Assembly: GCA_036503065.1 (NCBI GenBank)
Contig: DASXXM010000079.1
Span: 1 to 14,278 of the forward strand
Origin: DATEPR01 sp036503065
GTDB lineage: Bacteria; Actinomycetota; Actinomycetes; Mycobacteriales; Pseudonocardiaceae
Direction of reading: 5' to 3'
DNA length: 14,278 bases
Numbering within the stretch: position 1 is the first letter of the stretch; every line of letters starts with the position of its first letter. Of the stretch, positions 1 through 7,485 are shown piece by piece. The position numbers were made by a program, and so were the translations under genes. The notes beneath the pieces were generated by a model, which did not search any database, had not been told where the DNA came from, and was given only the letters and a program-made list of their open reading frames with translations.

Positions 1-1164
1 CACACCGACGACACCGATACCAGCGTGGCCAGGGTCCGCGAACTGCTCGACGACATCGTCCGCCGGCAACTGGTGGCCGACGTGCCCAAGTGCATGCTGC
101 TGTCGGGTGGGCTGGACTCCAGCGCGCTGACGGCGCTGGCCGCCCAGCAGCTGTCCCCGCAGGGCGAGACCGTGCGCAGCTTCGCCGTCGACTTCGTCGG
201 CCAGCAGGAGAACTTCGTCGCCGACGACATGCGGCCGACGCCGGACGCCCCGTTCGTGCACGACGTGGCCCAGCACGTGCAGTCCAAGCACGAGGACATC
301 GTGCTGGATCACAGCGCACTGGCCGATCCGGCCGTGCGCCGGGCCGTGGTCACCGCGCGCGACATGCCCACCGGTCTCGGTGACATGGACGCATCGCTCT
401 ACCTGCTGTTCAAGGCGATCCGGCAGCACTCCACCGTGGCGCTGTCCGGCGAGAGCGCGGACGAGGTGTTCGGCGGCTACCGGTGGTTCCACCAGCCCGA
501 GGTACAGCGGGCCAGGATGTTCCCGTGGTTGGCCGCGTTCCAGGCATCCGCGCCGACCAACCGGCCGCGCAACATGCTCGATCCCGGCCTCCTGTCCACA
601 TTGGACATCGGTGGCTATCTCGGGGACACCTACGCGCAGGCCGTGGCCGAGGTCGACCCGTTGCCGGGGGAATCCGAGCACGAGGCCAGGATGCGGGTGA
701 TCTGCTACCTGCACCTGACCCGTTTCGTCCGGATACTGCTGGACCGCAAGGACCGGATGAGCATGGCGGTCGGGCTGGAGGTCCGGGTGCCGTTCTGCGA
801 CCACCGGCTCGTCGAGTACGTCTACAACACGCCGTGGTCGATGAAGACGTTCGACGGCAGGGAGAAGAGCCTGCTGCGCGCCGCGACCAGGGAGGTGCTG
901 CCCAGGTCGGTGGCCGAACGGGTGAAGAGTCCTTATCCGTCCACCCAGGACCCCCGCTACGCGGTGGCGGTGCAGCAGCAGGCCAAGGAACTGCTGGCCG
1001 ATCACGACAATCCGGTCTTCTCAATCATCTGGCGGGACTGGCTGACCAACGCGGTGCAACTCGACGCGGCCGCGATCGACCAGTCGGCCAGGAACGGCAT
1101 GGAACGGGCCCTCGATCTGGCGACCTGGCTGGACATCTACCGGCCGGAGGTGCGAACGTCCTGA
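1..1164 (+). CDS. asnB: Asparagine synthase (glutamine-hydrolysing), 3' part
   Basis: The gene runs in from the left edge: the frame is open from base 1, so the 387 residues seen are the C-terminal synthetase half and the N-terminal glutaminase domain lies outside. This half activates aspartate with ATP to a beta-aspartyl-AMP that ammonia then attacks. The PPi-binding loop SGGLDSS is near nt 103-123 and SGESADEVFGGY near nt 445-480. The long signature LLDRKDRMSMAVGLEVRVPF (about nt 736-795) is followed by DHRLVEY. The C-terminus WLDIYRPEV is typical of actinobacterial AsnB proteins of about 610-650 residues. It stops 36 bases before a MarR gene on the same strand, so the two may be co-transcribed. 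Family assignment is firm. Whether it makes free asparagine or amidates a secondary-metabolite precursor cannot be told from this half. Confidence 0.9.
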   Translation, partial: HTDDTDTSVARVRELLDDIVRRQLVADVPKCMLLSGGLDSSALTALAAQQLSPQGETVRSFAVDFVGQQENFVADDMRPTPDAPFVHDVAQHVQSKHEDIVLDHSALADPAVRRAVVTARDMPTGLGDMDASLYLLFKAIRQHSTVALSGESADEVFGGYRWFHQPEVQRARMFPWLAAFQASAPTNRPRNMLDPGLLSTLDIGGYLGDTYAQAVAEVDPLPGESEHEARMRVICYLHLTRFVRILLDRKDRMSMAVGLEVRVPFCDHRLVEYVYNTPWSMKTFDGREKSLLRAATREVLPRSVAERVKSPYPSTQDPRYAVAVQQQAKELLADHDNPVFSIIWRDWLTNAVQLDAAAIDQSARNGMERALDLATWLDIYRPEVRTS

Positions 1165-1200
1165 CCCTGGGTCCGCTACCGGACGAAGGGACTGGCGCGC

Positions 1201-1638
1201 ATGGAGGTCGAGCAGCAAACCGACGAGACGGCGCTGGACTTCCTGCTCGCCCTGCACCGGCTGGCGCGCAGCCTGCGCCGGTCCGCGGCCGCACCCGGCC
1301 TGCACCCGACCCAACTGCTGGTACTGGTCCACCTGTCCGAGGTCGGGCCGGCCCGGATCGGCGAGCTGGCCGCCCGGGTGTCGTGTTCGCAGCCGACCGC
1401 GACCACGGTGACCAACGGCCTGGAAGCGGCCGGCCTGGTGCGCCGCGTACCGGACACGTCCGACGGCAGGGCGATCCGGGTGCAGCTCACCGACACCGGC
1501 CGCGCCACCCTGATGGCCATCGCGCAGGACCAGGCCGCTCAGCTCCGGGGACGGCTGGACGAGCTGGACGAGTCCGACCGCCAGCTCGTGCTGGCCGCCG
1601 TGCCGGTACTGCGCCGGATGACCGGTGGCGCCGGCTGA
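1201..1638 (+). CDS. MarR-family transcriptional regulator
   Basis: A 145-residue protein of usual MarR length, expected to be a cytoplasmic dimer binding a palindromic operator and released by a small ligand. The winged-helix core is visible: LHPTQLLVLVHLSEVGPARIG (about residues 34-53), the recognition-helix stretch SCSQPTATTVTNGLEAAGLV (about 60-80), and the wing DTSDGRAIRVQLTDTGRATL (about 86-105), where the D-x-R-D/G-R-R-like segment contacts DNA. The N- and C-terminal helices form the dimer interface. The ATG has a purine-rich GAAGGGA about 10 bases upstream. It follows asnB on the same strand and converges with mutM, with only two bases between stop codons. A natural guess is that it regulates itself and perhaps asnB, but no clear palindrome was seen. 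The ligand is unknown. Confidence 0.9.
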   Translation: MEVEQQTDETALDFLLALHRLARSLRRSAAAPGLHPTQLLVLVHLSEVGPARIGELAARVSCSQPTATTVTNGLEAAGLVRRVPDTSDGRAIRVQLTDTGRATLMAIAQDQAAQLRGRLDELDESDRQLVLAAVPVLRRMTGGAG

Positions 1639-1640
1639 TC

Positions 1641-2504
1641 TCAGCGCGGCCGTGGTTGGCAGCGTGGGCAGAAGTAGGACGAGCGGTTCATGAACGCCTC
1701 GCGGACGATCTCCGTGCCGCAGCGCGGGCACGGCCTGCCCTCCTGCCCGTAGACCGCCAGCGACCGGGAGAAGTAGCCCGACTGGCCGTTCACGTTGACG
1801 TAGAGGGCGTCGAAGGACGTGCCGCCGACCGCGAGCGCTTCGGTCATCACGTCGGTCGCGGCGGCCAGCAGTTCGCCGGCCCGCTTGCGGGTCAGCCGGT
1901 CGGTCGGTCGGGCCCAGTGCAGCTTCGCCCGCCACAGTGCCTCGTCCGCGTAGATGTTGCCGATGCCGGACACCAACGACTGGTCCAACAGCGCCCGTTT
2001 CACGTCGGTTCGCCTGCGCCGCAACCGATCCACGACGGCGGTCAGGTCGAACCCGGCCTCGAGCGGGTCCCGCGCGATGTGCGCGATCGGCTCCGGCACC
2101 GGCCCGAACGGAGACGCCACCAGTTCACTGACCGCCAGCCCGCCGAACGTGCGCTGGTCCACGAACCGCAACTCCGGCCCTTCGTCGGCGAACGCGACCC
2201 TGATCCGCAGGTGGATCTCGTCGGCCGCGCCGACCGGCCGAACCAGCAACTGCCCACTCATCCCGAGATGCGCCAGGACCGCGTCCCCGGCAGTGCTGCC
2301 GCCCAGCTCCAGCCACAGGTACTTGCCCCGGCGATGCGCGCCGGCCAGCAGGCGATCGGCCAGCCGGCCCTCGAAGTCCGCGGCACCGGGCAGATGCCGG
2401 CGAACGGCCCTGGGATGACGCACCTCGACCTTGGCGATGGTCCGGCCAACCGCGTGTTCCGCGAGACCACGCCGGACCACCTCGACCTCGGGAAGCTCAG
2501 GCAC
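1641..2504 (-). CDS. mutM: Formamidopyrimidine-DNA glycosylase (Fpg/MutM)
   Basis: Bifunctional base-excision repair enzyme: removes 8-oxoguanine and formamidopyrimidines and cuts the abasic site by beta/delta elimination. The start is set at the GTG at 2504, because the Schiff-base nucleophile must be Pro2 and the protein then begins M-PELPEVEVVRRGL with catalytic Glu3. An in-frame start at 2519 would add five residues before the proline and abolish activity. This gives 287 residues, within the usual range. Lys61 lies in RRGKYLWLEL. The C-terminal zinc finger has Cys259, Cys262, Cys279 and Cys282, with the DNA-binding Arg274 in NRSSYFCPRC. It usually follows rnc directly in actinobacteria; here a membrane protein gene lies between. 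An 18-base perfect palindrome lies 27 bases upstream of the start. No strong ribosome-binding site is visible. Confidence 0.96.
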   Translation of the reverse strand: MPELPEVEVVRRGLAEHAVGRTIAKVEVRHPRAVRRHLPGAADFEGRLADRLLAGAHRRGKYLWLELGGSTAGDAVLAHLGMSGQLLVRPVGAADEIHLRIRVAFADEGPELRFVDQRTFGGLAVSELVASPFGPVPEPIAHIARDPLEAGFDLTAVVDRLRRRRTDVKRALLDQSLVSGIGNIYADEALWRAKLHWARPTDRLTRKRAGELLAAATDVMTEALAVGGTSFDALYVNVNGQSGYFSRSLAVYGQEGRPCPRCGTEIVREAFMNRSSYFCPRCQPRPR

Positions 2505-2530
2505 GCACCGGATTGTCACCCATCCGGTGT

Positions 2531-2548
2531 GGTGCCGTGCACGGCACC
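2531..2548 (-). terminator. Perfect 18-base palindrome, possible terminator
   Basis: GGTGCCGTGCACGGCACC is a perfect inverted repeat that begins four bases beyond the stop codon of the minus-strand substrate-binding-protein gene and lies upstream of mutM. As RNA it can fold into a seven-pair G/C-rich stem with a TGCA loop. No U-tract follows, which is common for actinobacterial hairpin terminators. It could equally be an operator for mutM. Position favours a terminator or attenuator separating the two genes. Confidence 0.4.
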
Positions 2549-2552
2549 CTGG

Positions 2553-4265
2553 TCAGCGCAGCGTGCACAGGTGGTTGAGCACGCCGTCCCTGGGCAGGCA
2601 GGGCGTGTAGCCCGCGCTGAGCAGGGCCGCCTGGGCGGCGTCGCTGTTCAGGTAGTCCAGGAAGGCGCCCAACGGCGAACCCGGTGCCGGGCTGCCCCGC
2701 GTGTACAGGTGCTCCACTGTCCAAAACGGATAGTTGGGTAGCGATTCCACCTGCGGGTACAGGCCGTTGAGCTTCGCGGTGACGACCTCGCCGCTGCGCA
2801 CGGCAGCCTTGGTGGCGCTGTTCGCGACGTCGCCGTAGCCGATGGCGCCCGACACGGTGCTCACCGCCGTGATCAGGTCCTGGGTGGTGTCGCGCTCGCA
2901 GCGGATCGTGGGCGCGTTGGCAACCCGGTCCTTCGTGACGCAGCCGTCGGAGGACAGCACGCCCTCCGATCCGACCAGGACGTACCGCTCGAACGCCCGG
3001 CGCGTGCCCGAGTTCCCCCCGCGCCCGACGATCCGGATCGGCAGGTCCGGGCCGCCGAGCTGGTGCCAGTTGGTGTACTGGCCGCTGTAGATCCCGGTGA
3101 GCTGTGGCGTGGTCAGGTGATCGATGCCCACGTCGTTGTTGATCAGCACGCTGTAGACGAGGACGGCGGTCAGCTGCGGTTGCAGGCCCGGTGTCGGCTC
3201 GTCGGTGGCACCGTCGGACAGCGCGGCCAGGTCGGCCGCCTGCGCCGGGCTGTCGTCGACGAGTGCGCGGACGCCGTCGATGCTGCCGCTGGAGTCGACG
3301 TTGACGACGGCGCCACGGCACTCGGACACGTACTTCGCCGCCACCGTCTGCACGATCGGCCCGAACGCGGTGGAGCCGTCCACCCGGACGGTTCCCGGCG
3401 CACACGGGATGGTGGGATTCGCGGGCTGCTGTTGCCGGCCGATGATCAGAGTGGCGAGCAGTGCTCCCACCAGCATCACACCGATCGCCATCATGATGAC
3501 GGGCCAGCCGAACCGGCGTTGCCTCTTCTCGTCGATCAGCGCCTTGCCGGTGGAGTGGCCGCCGGTGACCTGGTACTCCTTGCTGATCTCGGTGGCGTTC
3601 TGGTCGGCCTCGTGCAGCACCACGACCAGGATGAAGCTCTGACCGCGCCGCATCCACAGTTTCGCCAGCCGCACGCCGTGCCACTGCGGTTCCGGCTCCG
3701 GCGGGGTGACCACGGCCGGGGACGGGGTCAGCCGCGCCGCCAGCCGCCTGCGCAACGCCCGCAGCGTCCGGTTCTCCTCGATGCCGCCGGCCGGTCGCGT
3801 CGGTGGATCACCGGCACCGTTGGTGAAGAACTCCAGGTTCTCGCGCACATGCCGGCGTAGCTGCGGGTCGCTGGCCTCGGAGATCCGCGCGTCCCAGACG
3901 ACGCGCCTGCCGAAGGTGAACGACAGCGGTGGCTCGAAGTCCGACTCCGCGATGTCGTAGCTGCCGGTGTTGCGGATCCGCACGATCACGACGCTCAGAT
4001 GTTCGAGCAGCCGGACCACCGGCGGCAGTTGCGGATTGGTCGGCACGGACGACACGGGTTCGTCGGCGTCCCGGTCGAAGGACGTCGGGCTGAGGCCGAT
4101 CTTGGAGTTGTACAGGACCTGGTACTGGATTCGCTTGCGCCGGATCAGCAGCCGGTCGATCAGTGGAGTGCCGAGGGAGACCACGGCCGCGACGGCGAGA
4201 GCGATGGTTCCGGTGTTCGATCCGAGCACGTCGACAACGTTGTGCAAGGTCTCAACGAACGACAC
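2553..4265 (-). CDS. Two-pass membrane protein with PstS-like substrate-binding domain
   Basis: 570 residues from a GTG start with GGGAGG ten bases upstream. Membrane segments lie at about 20-38 and 254-275. Arginine/lysine clusters after the first (IRRKR) and before the second (EKRQRR) place residues 40-250 in the cytoplasm and the rest outside. The cytoplasmic part looks like a beta-rich domain (LEHLSVVIVRIRNTGSYDI at about 87-105, then a DFEPPLSFTF segment). Residues about 288-565 form a periplasmic-binding-protein fold of the phosphate type: DGSTAFGPIV (296-305), SGQYTNW (394-400) and RGGNSGTRRAFERYV (415-429) match PstS loops that hold an oxyanion. Unlike PstS it is not a lipoprotein, and no ABC permease genes are next to it. 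It may be a ligand sensor rather than a transporter subunit. The ligand is unproven. Confidence 0.85.
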   Translation of the reverse strand: MSFVETLHNVVDVLGSNTGTIALAVAAVVSLGTPLIDRLLIRRKRIQYQVLYNSKIGLSPTSFDRDADEPVSSVPTNPQLPPVVRLLEHLSVVIVRIRNTGSYDIAESDFEPPLSFTFGRRVVWDARISEASDPQLRRHVRENLEFFTNGAGDPPTRPAGGIEENRTLRALRRRLAARLTPSPAVVTPPEPEPQWHGVRLAKLWMRRGQSFILVVVLHEADQNATEISKEYQVTGGHSTGKALIDEKRQRRFGWPVIMMAIGVMLVGALLATLIIGRQQQPANPTIPCAPGTVRVDGSTAFGPIVQTVAAKYVSECRGAVVNVDSSGSIDGVRALVDDSPAQAADLAALSDGATDEPTPGLQPQLTAVLVYSVLINNDVGIDHLTTPQLTGIYSGQYTNWHQLGGPDLPIRIVGRGGNSGTRRAFERYVLVGSEGVLSSDGCVTKDRVANAPTIRCERDTTQDLITAVSTVSGAIGYGDVANSATKAAVRSGEVVTAKLNGLYPQVESLPNYPFWTVEHLYTRGSPAPGSPLGAFLDYLNSDAAQAALLSAGYTPCLPRDGVLNHLCTLR

Positions 4266-4438
4266 AGTGGCAGAGCCTCCCGAAGTGTCGAACTGTCAAC
4301 AGTGATCTTAGTTGGCCACCTGGCCGACGTCCTGCCGAGTACGCCAGGTATTCACCTGACGTTGGCTTTCGTGGCTACTAGGTGGCAACCGGTGACAGGT
4401 TCCGACCATCCGAACAGGCACCATGCGCGGTCGCGGTG
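4266..4438. other. Intergenic region rnc to PstS-like gene
   Basis: A 173-base gap, long for this otherwise compact minus-strand run, so the membrane protein probably has its own promoter. Two inverted repeats are visible: ACTGT-CA-ACAGT (4292-4303) and CAGGT-ATTC-ACCTG (4345-4358). The minus strand carries a TTGACA hexamer (4299 to 4294), but no convincing -10 follows at 16-18 bases. Either repeat could be an operator; the arms are short and chance is possible. Confidence 0.35.
4276..4281 (-). promoter_or_regulatory. Ribosome-binding site of the PstS-like gene
   Basis: The minus strand reads GGGAGG here, ten bases before the GTG at 4265. It supports that start for the membrane substrate-binding protein. 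Confidence 0.6.
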
Positions 4439-5218
4439 TTATGGCTCCGGTGGGGTTTCGAACTCGGCGAGCGGCGGCACGTCCTCGTCGTCCGGACCCG
4501 AGTCGAGCTGCTCGTGCAGCTCGTTCCAGGCGGCCTCGGCGGCCTTCTGCTCGGCTTCCTTCTTGGTTCGGCCGTCGCCCGCGCCGTAGCTCTTGCCGGC
4601 CACCACCACCGTCGCGGTGAACTCCTTGCGGTGGTCCGGCCCGGACTCCTCGACCAGGTACTCGGGCACGCCCAGACCGGCCGCCGCGGTCAGTTCCTGA
4701 AGGCTGGTCTTCCAGTCGAGCCCGGCGCCCCGACGCGGAGCCTCGGCGAGCAACTGGTCGAACAACCGGTGCACCAGCGCACGGGCGGCTTCCAGACCGT
4801 GTTCCAGATAAACCGCGCCGATCACGGCCTCCAGGCCATCGGCCAGGATGCTGGCCTTGTCGCGGCCCCCGGTCATCTCCTCGCCGCGACCCAACATCAG
4901 GTACGCGCCAAGGCCACCGTCGCCAAGGCCGCGGGCCACGCCGGCCAGCGCGTTCATGTTCACCACGCTGGCACGCAGCTTGGCCAGTTGGCCCTCGGGC
5001 AGCGTGGGGTGCTCGTTGTAGAGGTGATCCGTGACGACGATGCTGAGCACCGCGTCGCCAAGGAACTCCAGGCGCTCGTTGGGCGGCAGGCCGCCGTGTT
5101 CGTAGGCGTAGGAGCGATGGGTCAGGGACAGGCCCAGAATCTCGGTGTCCAGGCTGACACCGAGCGCGGCCAACAGCGGACCGCGGTCGGTACGCCCGCC
5201 CGGGCTCTTACCCGCCAT
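4439..5218 (-). CDS. rnc: Ribonuclease III
   Basis: 259 residues. This endonuclease cuts double-stranded RNA, processes the 30S rRNA precursor and turns over structured mRNAs. The catalytic domain holds the signature NERLEFLGDAVLS (residues 47-59, with Glu48, Glu51 and Asp55) and ILADGLEAVIGAVY (about 124-137, with Asp127 and Glu130); these correspond to the E. coli metal ligands E38, E41, D45, D114 and E117. A double-stranded-RNA-binding domain follows (about 165-235), ending in GRTKKEAEQKAAEAAW, the helix that grips the RNA backbone. An acidic, proline-rich tail of about 20 residues closes the protein. The ATG lies 28 bases after rpmF, so co-transcription with rpmF and DUF177 is likely and fits their shared role in ribosome production. 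Confidence 0.97.
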   Translation of the reverse strand: MAGKSPGGRTDRGPLLAALGVSLDTEILGLSLTHRSYAYEHGGLPPNERLEFLGDAVLSIVVTDHLYNEHPTLPEGQLAKLRASVVNMNALAGVARGLGDGGLGAYLMLGRGEEMTGGRDKASILADGLEAVIGAVYLEHGLEAARALVHRLFDQLLAEAPRRGAGLDWKTSLQELTAAAGLGVPEYLVEESGPDHRKEFTATVVVAGKSYGAGDGRTKKEAEQKAAEAAWNELHEQLDSGPDDEDVPPLAEFETPPEP

Positions 5219-5246
5219 GGGTGGTCACCACTGTGACGCGGTCCGG

Positions 5247-5429
5247 TCAGGCCGGCGAGACAACTTGGCGGCCGTTGTACTGCCCGCAGGTGGGGCAGAC
5301 CACGTGCGGCAGCTTCTGCGCCCGGCAGGCCCGGTTGCTGCACTCGACCAGGGTCGGCGCGGTGGCCTTCCACTGGGAACGGCGAGCACGGGTGTTCGAG
5401 CGGGACATCTTCCGCTTCGGGACGGCCAC
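5247..5429 (-). CDS. rpmF: 50S ribosomal protein L32, four-cysteine form
   Basis: 60 residues starting MAVPKRKMSRSNTRARRSQW, the standard L32 N-terminus, which threads into 23S rRNA near the peptide exit region. Four cysteines (30, 35, 45 and 48, in CSNRAC and CPTCG) form a zinc ribbon, so this is the zinc-binding form rather than the cysteine-free paralogue some actinomycetes use in zinc shortage. The start is GTG with a strong GAGGAG site upstream. It lies between DUF177 (63 bases upstream) and rnc (28 bases downstream), the classic arrangement. Confidence 0.97.
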   Translation of the reverse strand: MAVPKRKMSRSNTRARRSQWKATAPTLVECSNRACRAQKLPHVVCPTCGQYNGRQVVSPA

Positions 5430-5434
5430 GACTA

Positions 5435-5443
5435 CTTCTCCTC
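5435..5443 (-). promoter_or_regulatory. Strong ribosome-binding site of rpmF
   Basis: The minus strand reads GAGGAGAAG five bases before the GTG start of rpmF. It is among the strongest Shine-Dalgarno matches in the window, as expected for a ribosomal protein, and supports the GTG start. Confidence 0.7.
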
Positions 5444-5492
5444 GTCAAACGCTGTCGATCCGCACCGCTGGGTTCGCAGGGTGCACCGAACG

Positions 5493-6071
5493 TCAGTTGT
5501 CAGATCCCCCGCCGAACCGATCCTGCACAGCGGCCCAGCGAGGGTCAATCCTCTCATGCCGGTGATCGGCACCGAGATCGGCCCACCGAGCACCGCAGTC
5601 CACGCACAGGCCCCGGCAGTCCGGCGCGCACAGCGGAGCCGCCGGCAGCGCGAGCACGATCGCGTCGCGCACCACGGGCTCCAGGTCGACGAGATCGTCC
5701 ACGAGCCGGAAGACCTCGTCCTCGTCGGTGGTGGTGTCGGTCGCGCTGTCCGGGTAGGCGAACAGCTCGGTGAACTCCACCGTCACCCGCTCGCTGAGCG
5801 GGTCGAGACAGCGCGCGCACTCGCCGTCGAACTCGGCGGCGGCCGTGCCCGTCACGAGCACGCCCTCCACCACCGACTCCAACAGCACGTCGAACTCGAC
5901 GACACGGCCCTTCGGCAACCGGACCACCGGTTCGAAGCCGAGTTCCTGATCAAGGGCCGCGGTGCGCTGGTAGCGACGGCTGCTACCCGGCCGTCGACCG
6001 ATGTCCCTGGTGTCGATGACCCAGGGACCGGCCTTGGCCGGGCGCGCCGATGACGAACGGTGATTAGGCAT
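5493..6071 (-). CDS. DUF177/YceD family protein
   Basis: 192 residues. The family is nearly always encoded beside rpmF; in E. coli (YceD) and plastids it has been linked to 23S rRNA accumulation, so a role in large-subunit assembly is likely. Visible marks are WVIDTRDIGRRPG near the N-terminus, GECARCLDPLSERVTVEFTE (about residues 83-102) and a cysteine-rich C-terminal part, APLCAPDCRGLCVDCG (about 144-159), which may bind metal. The ATG has no obvious Shine-Dalgarno. Just upstream is GCACGGCACCACACC, a 15-base sequence also found upstream of mutM. The gene follows the SepIVA-like gene by 99 bases on the same strand and precedes rpmF by 63. Family is certain; biochemical function is not. Confidence 0.92.
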   Translation of the reverse strand: MPNHRSSSARPAKAGPWVIDTRDIGRRPGSSRRYQRTAALDQELGFEPVVRLPKGRVVEFDVLLESVVEGVLVTGTAAAEFDGECARCLDPLSERVTVEFTELFAYPDSATDTTTDEDEVFRLVDDLVDLEPVVRDAIVLALPAAPLCAPDCRGLCVDCGARWADLGADHRHERIDPRWAAVQDRFGGGSDN

Positions 6072-6170
6072 TTGGTGTGGTGCCGTGCGACGTCAATGGC
6101 GGGGCCTTCCCGCGCACAGCCGTTCCAGGTTACGCGACGAACGTGCCGAATGTGAAATCCGCCAGAACGA

Positions 6171-6887
6171 TCACTCGCGGTAGTCGTACTGGCGGCCGTT
6201 CGCGCCGACCATCGGGGTGTGCAGGCGGGAGCGGCCCTTGCCGACCGTCCGCAGGGTGTGGGTCAGCAGTTCCTCGAACTCGCCCAGCTTGCCGTCCACG
6301 TAGGCGTCGCACTCGGCGCGCAGCTGGTCGATCTCGGCCTGCGCCGCGTCCACGATCCGGGCCGACTCGGCGTGCGCGGCCTGCACCACCTCGGTCTGCG
6401 ACACCAGCCGGGCCTGCTCGGCCTCGCCCTCGTCCACCGCGCGCTCGTAGTTCAGCCTGCCGGCCTGGAGCATCCGCTCCGCCTCGTCCTGCGAGCGACC
6501 GACGAGCTCCTGGTACTCGACGCGGCCAGCGGCCACAGTACGTTCGGCAGTGGCCTCCGCGTCGGCGATCATCCGTTCTGCCCGTGTCTTCGCGTCGGCC
6601 AGCAGCCGGTTCGCCTCGTCCTGGGTCTCGGTGACCAGCTGTTCGGCCTGGGCCTCCGCCTTGTTCAGGATCTGTTCCGCCTCGTGCCGGGCCTTGCCGA
6701 CCAGCTCGTCGCGGCGGTCCAGCACGTCCTGGGCGTCGTCCAGCTCGGCCGGGATGGCGTCGCGCACCTCGTCCAGCAGTTCCAGCGCGTCACCGCGCGG
6801 CACGACGCAGCCGGACGTCATCGGGACGCCCCGCGCCTCCTCCAGGATGGTGACGAGCTCGTCGAGCGCCTCGAACACCCGGTACAC
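6171..6887 (-). CDS. sepIVA: SepIVA-like DivIVA-domain coiled-coil protein
   Basis: 238 residues from the GTG at 6887, chosen because GGGGAGA lies four bases upstream and the protein then begins (M)YRVFEALDELVTILEEARGV; a start at 6965 would add 26 unlikely Arg/Gly-rich residues. After a short N-terminal helix region (about 1-65) comes a long coiled coil (about 65-200) of heptad-like repeats rich in Ala, Glu and Arg, such as EAEQILNKAEAQAEQ and DEANRLLADAKTRAER. The C-terminal segment CDAYVDGKLGEFEELL is typical of this protein in Mycobacteriales and Pseudonocardiales. The mycobacterial counterpart sits at the same place, upstream of DUF177 and rnc, and is a septum and polar-growth factor. 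A cytoplasmic scaffold at septum or pole is inferred from homology and position. It differs from Wag31/DivIVA, which is encoded in the dcw cluster. Confidence 0.85.
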   Translation of the reverse strand: MYRVFEALDELVTILEEARGVPMTSGCVVPRGDALELLDEVRDAIPAELDDAQDVLDRRDELVGKARHEAEQILNKAEAQAEQLVTETQDEANRLLADAKTRAERMIADAEATAERTVAAGRVEYQELVGRSQDEAERMLQAGRLNYERAVDEGEAEQARLVSQTEVVQAAHAESARIVDAAQAEIDQLRAECDAYVDGKLGEFEELLTHTLRTVGKGRSRLHTPMVGANGRQYDYRE

Positions 6888-6891
6888 GGCG

Positions 6892-6898
6892 TCTCCCC
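6892..6898 (-). promoter_or_regulatory. Ribosome-binding site that sets the sepIVA start
   Basis: The minus strand reads GGGGAGA followed by CGCC and then GTG at 6887. It favours this start over the upstream in-frame codon at 6965. Confidence 0.6.
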
Positions 6899-7021
6899 GG
6901 TTTCTCGCTATCCCCCGCCCACGCACGAGCGGACCCTGCCAGCCCACATTGTCACCCCCGGCCAACCGACAACCGGGGATCCGGCCGGCACCGGGCGTGT
7001 CCGATTGGCCAGACTGGCCGG

Positions 7022-7471
7022 GTGCGCGAACCCGTCATTCGAACCGCGCGACAGGCCGACGTGCCGGCCATCGTCGCGATGCTGGCCGACGATCCGCTCG
7101 GGGCCACCCGGGAACACCCCGGCGACCCGGCTTACCTGACCGCTTTCGCCGCGCTGGACGCCGATCCCCGGCAGCTGCTGGTGGTCGCGGAGGCCGACGG
7201 CGAACCGGTCGGCACGCTCCAGCTGACCTTCATCCCCGGCCTGTCGCGACGCGGCGCGACCAGGGCCCAGATCGAGGCGGTCCGGGTGCGCGCCGACCGG
7301 CGTGGCGCCGGCCTTGGCGAGACGTTGATCCGGTGGGCCGTCGACACGGCGCGGCAGCGCGGCTGCGTCATGGTGCAGCTCACCTCGGACTCGTCCCGCG
7401 TGGACGCGCACCGCTTCTACGAGCGGCTCGGCTTCCGAGCCAGCCACGTCGGGATGAAGTTGCCGCTCTAG
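7022..7471 (+). CDS. GNAT-family N-acetyltransferase
   Basis: 149 residues, one complete GCN5-related fold that moves an acetyl group from acetyl-CoA to an amine. The acetyl-CoA pyrophosphate loop is RRGAGLG (93-99), preceded by the strand ARAQIEAVRVRADR-like motif A and followed by a helix. Motif B is seen in SSRVDAHRFYERLGFRASHVGMKLPL at the C-terminus, where Tyr133 is the usual general-acid position. The GTG has no Shine-Dalgarno; CAGACT lies six bases before it, so a leaderless transcript is possible. It is divergent from sepIVA (134 bases) and converges with coaD (14 bases between stops). The substrate is unknown; small-molecule and peptide N-terminal acetylation are both possible. Confidence 0.9.
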   Translation: MREPVIRTARQADVPAIVAMLADDPLGATREHPGDPAYLTAFAALDADPRQLLVVAEADGEPVGTLQLTFIPGLSRRGATRAQIEAVRVRADRRGAGLGETLIRWAVDTARQRGCVMVQLTSDSSRVDAHRFYERLGFRASHVGMKLPL

Positions 7472-7485
7472 GCCCGGAAGATGGA

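Noticed and set aside
483..2741. A 752-codon open frame on the + strand
   Set aside because: It runs across asnB, MarR and antisense to mutM, its translation is Arg/Gly/Pro-rich with no motif, and the real genes explain the region. It is a typical high-GC shadow.
3063..3860. A 265-codon + frame opposite the PstS-like gene
   Set aside because: It is antisense to clear substrate-binding motifs and membrane segments and has no family signature of its own.
5221..5231. GTGGTCACCAC inverted repeat at the rnc start, considered as an RNase III self-cleavage stem
   Set aside because: The arms are five bases with a one-base centre, which cannot form a useful RNA hairpin.
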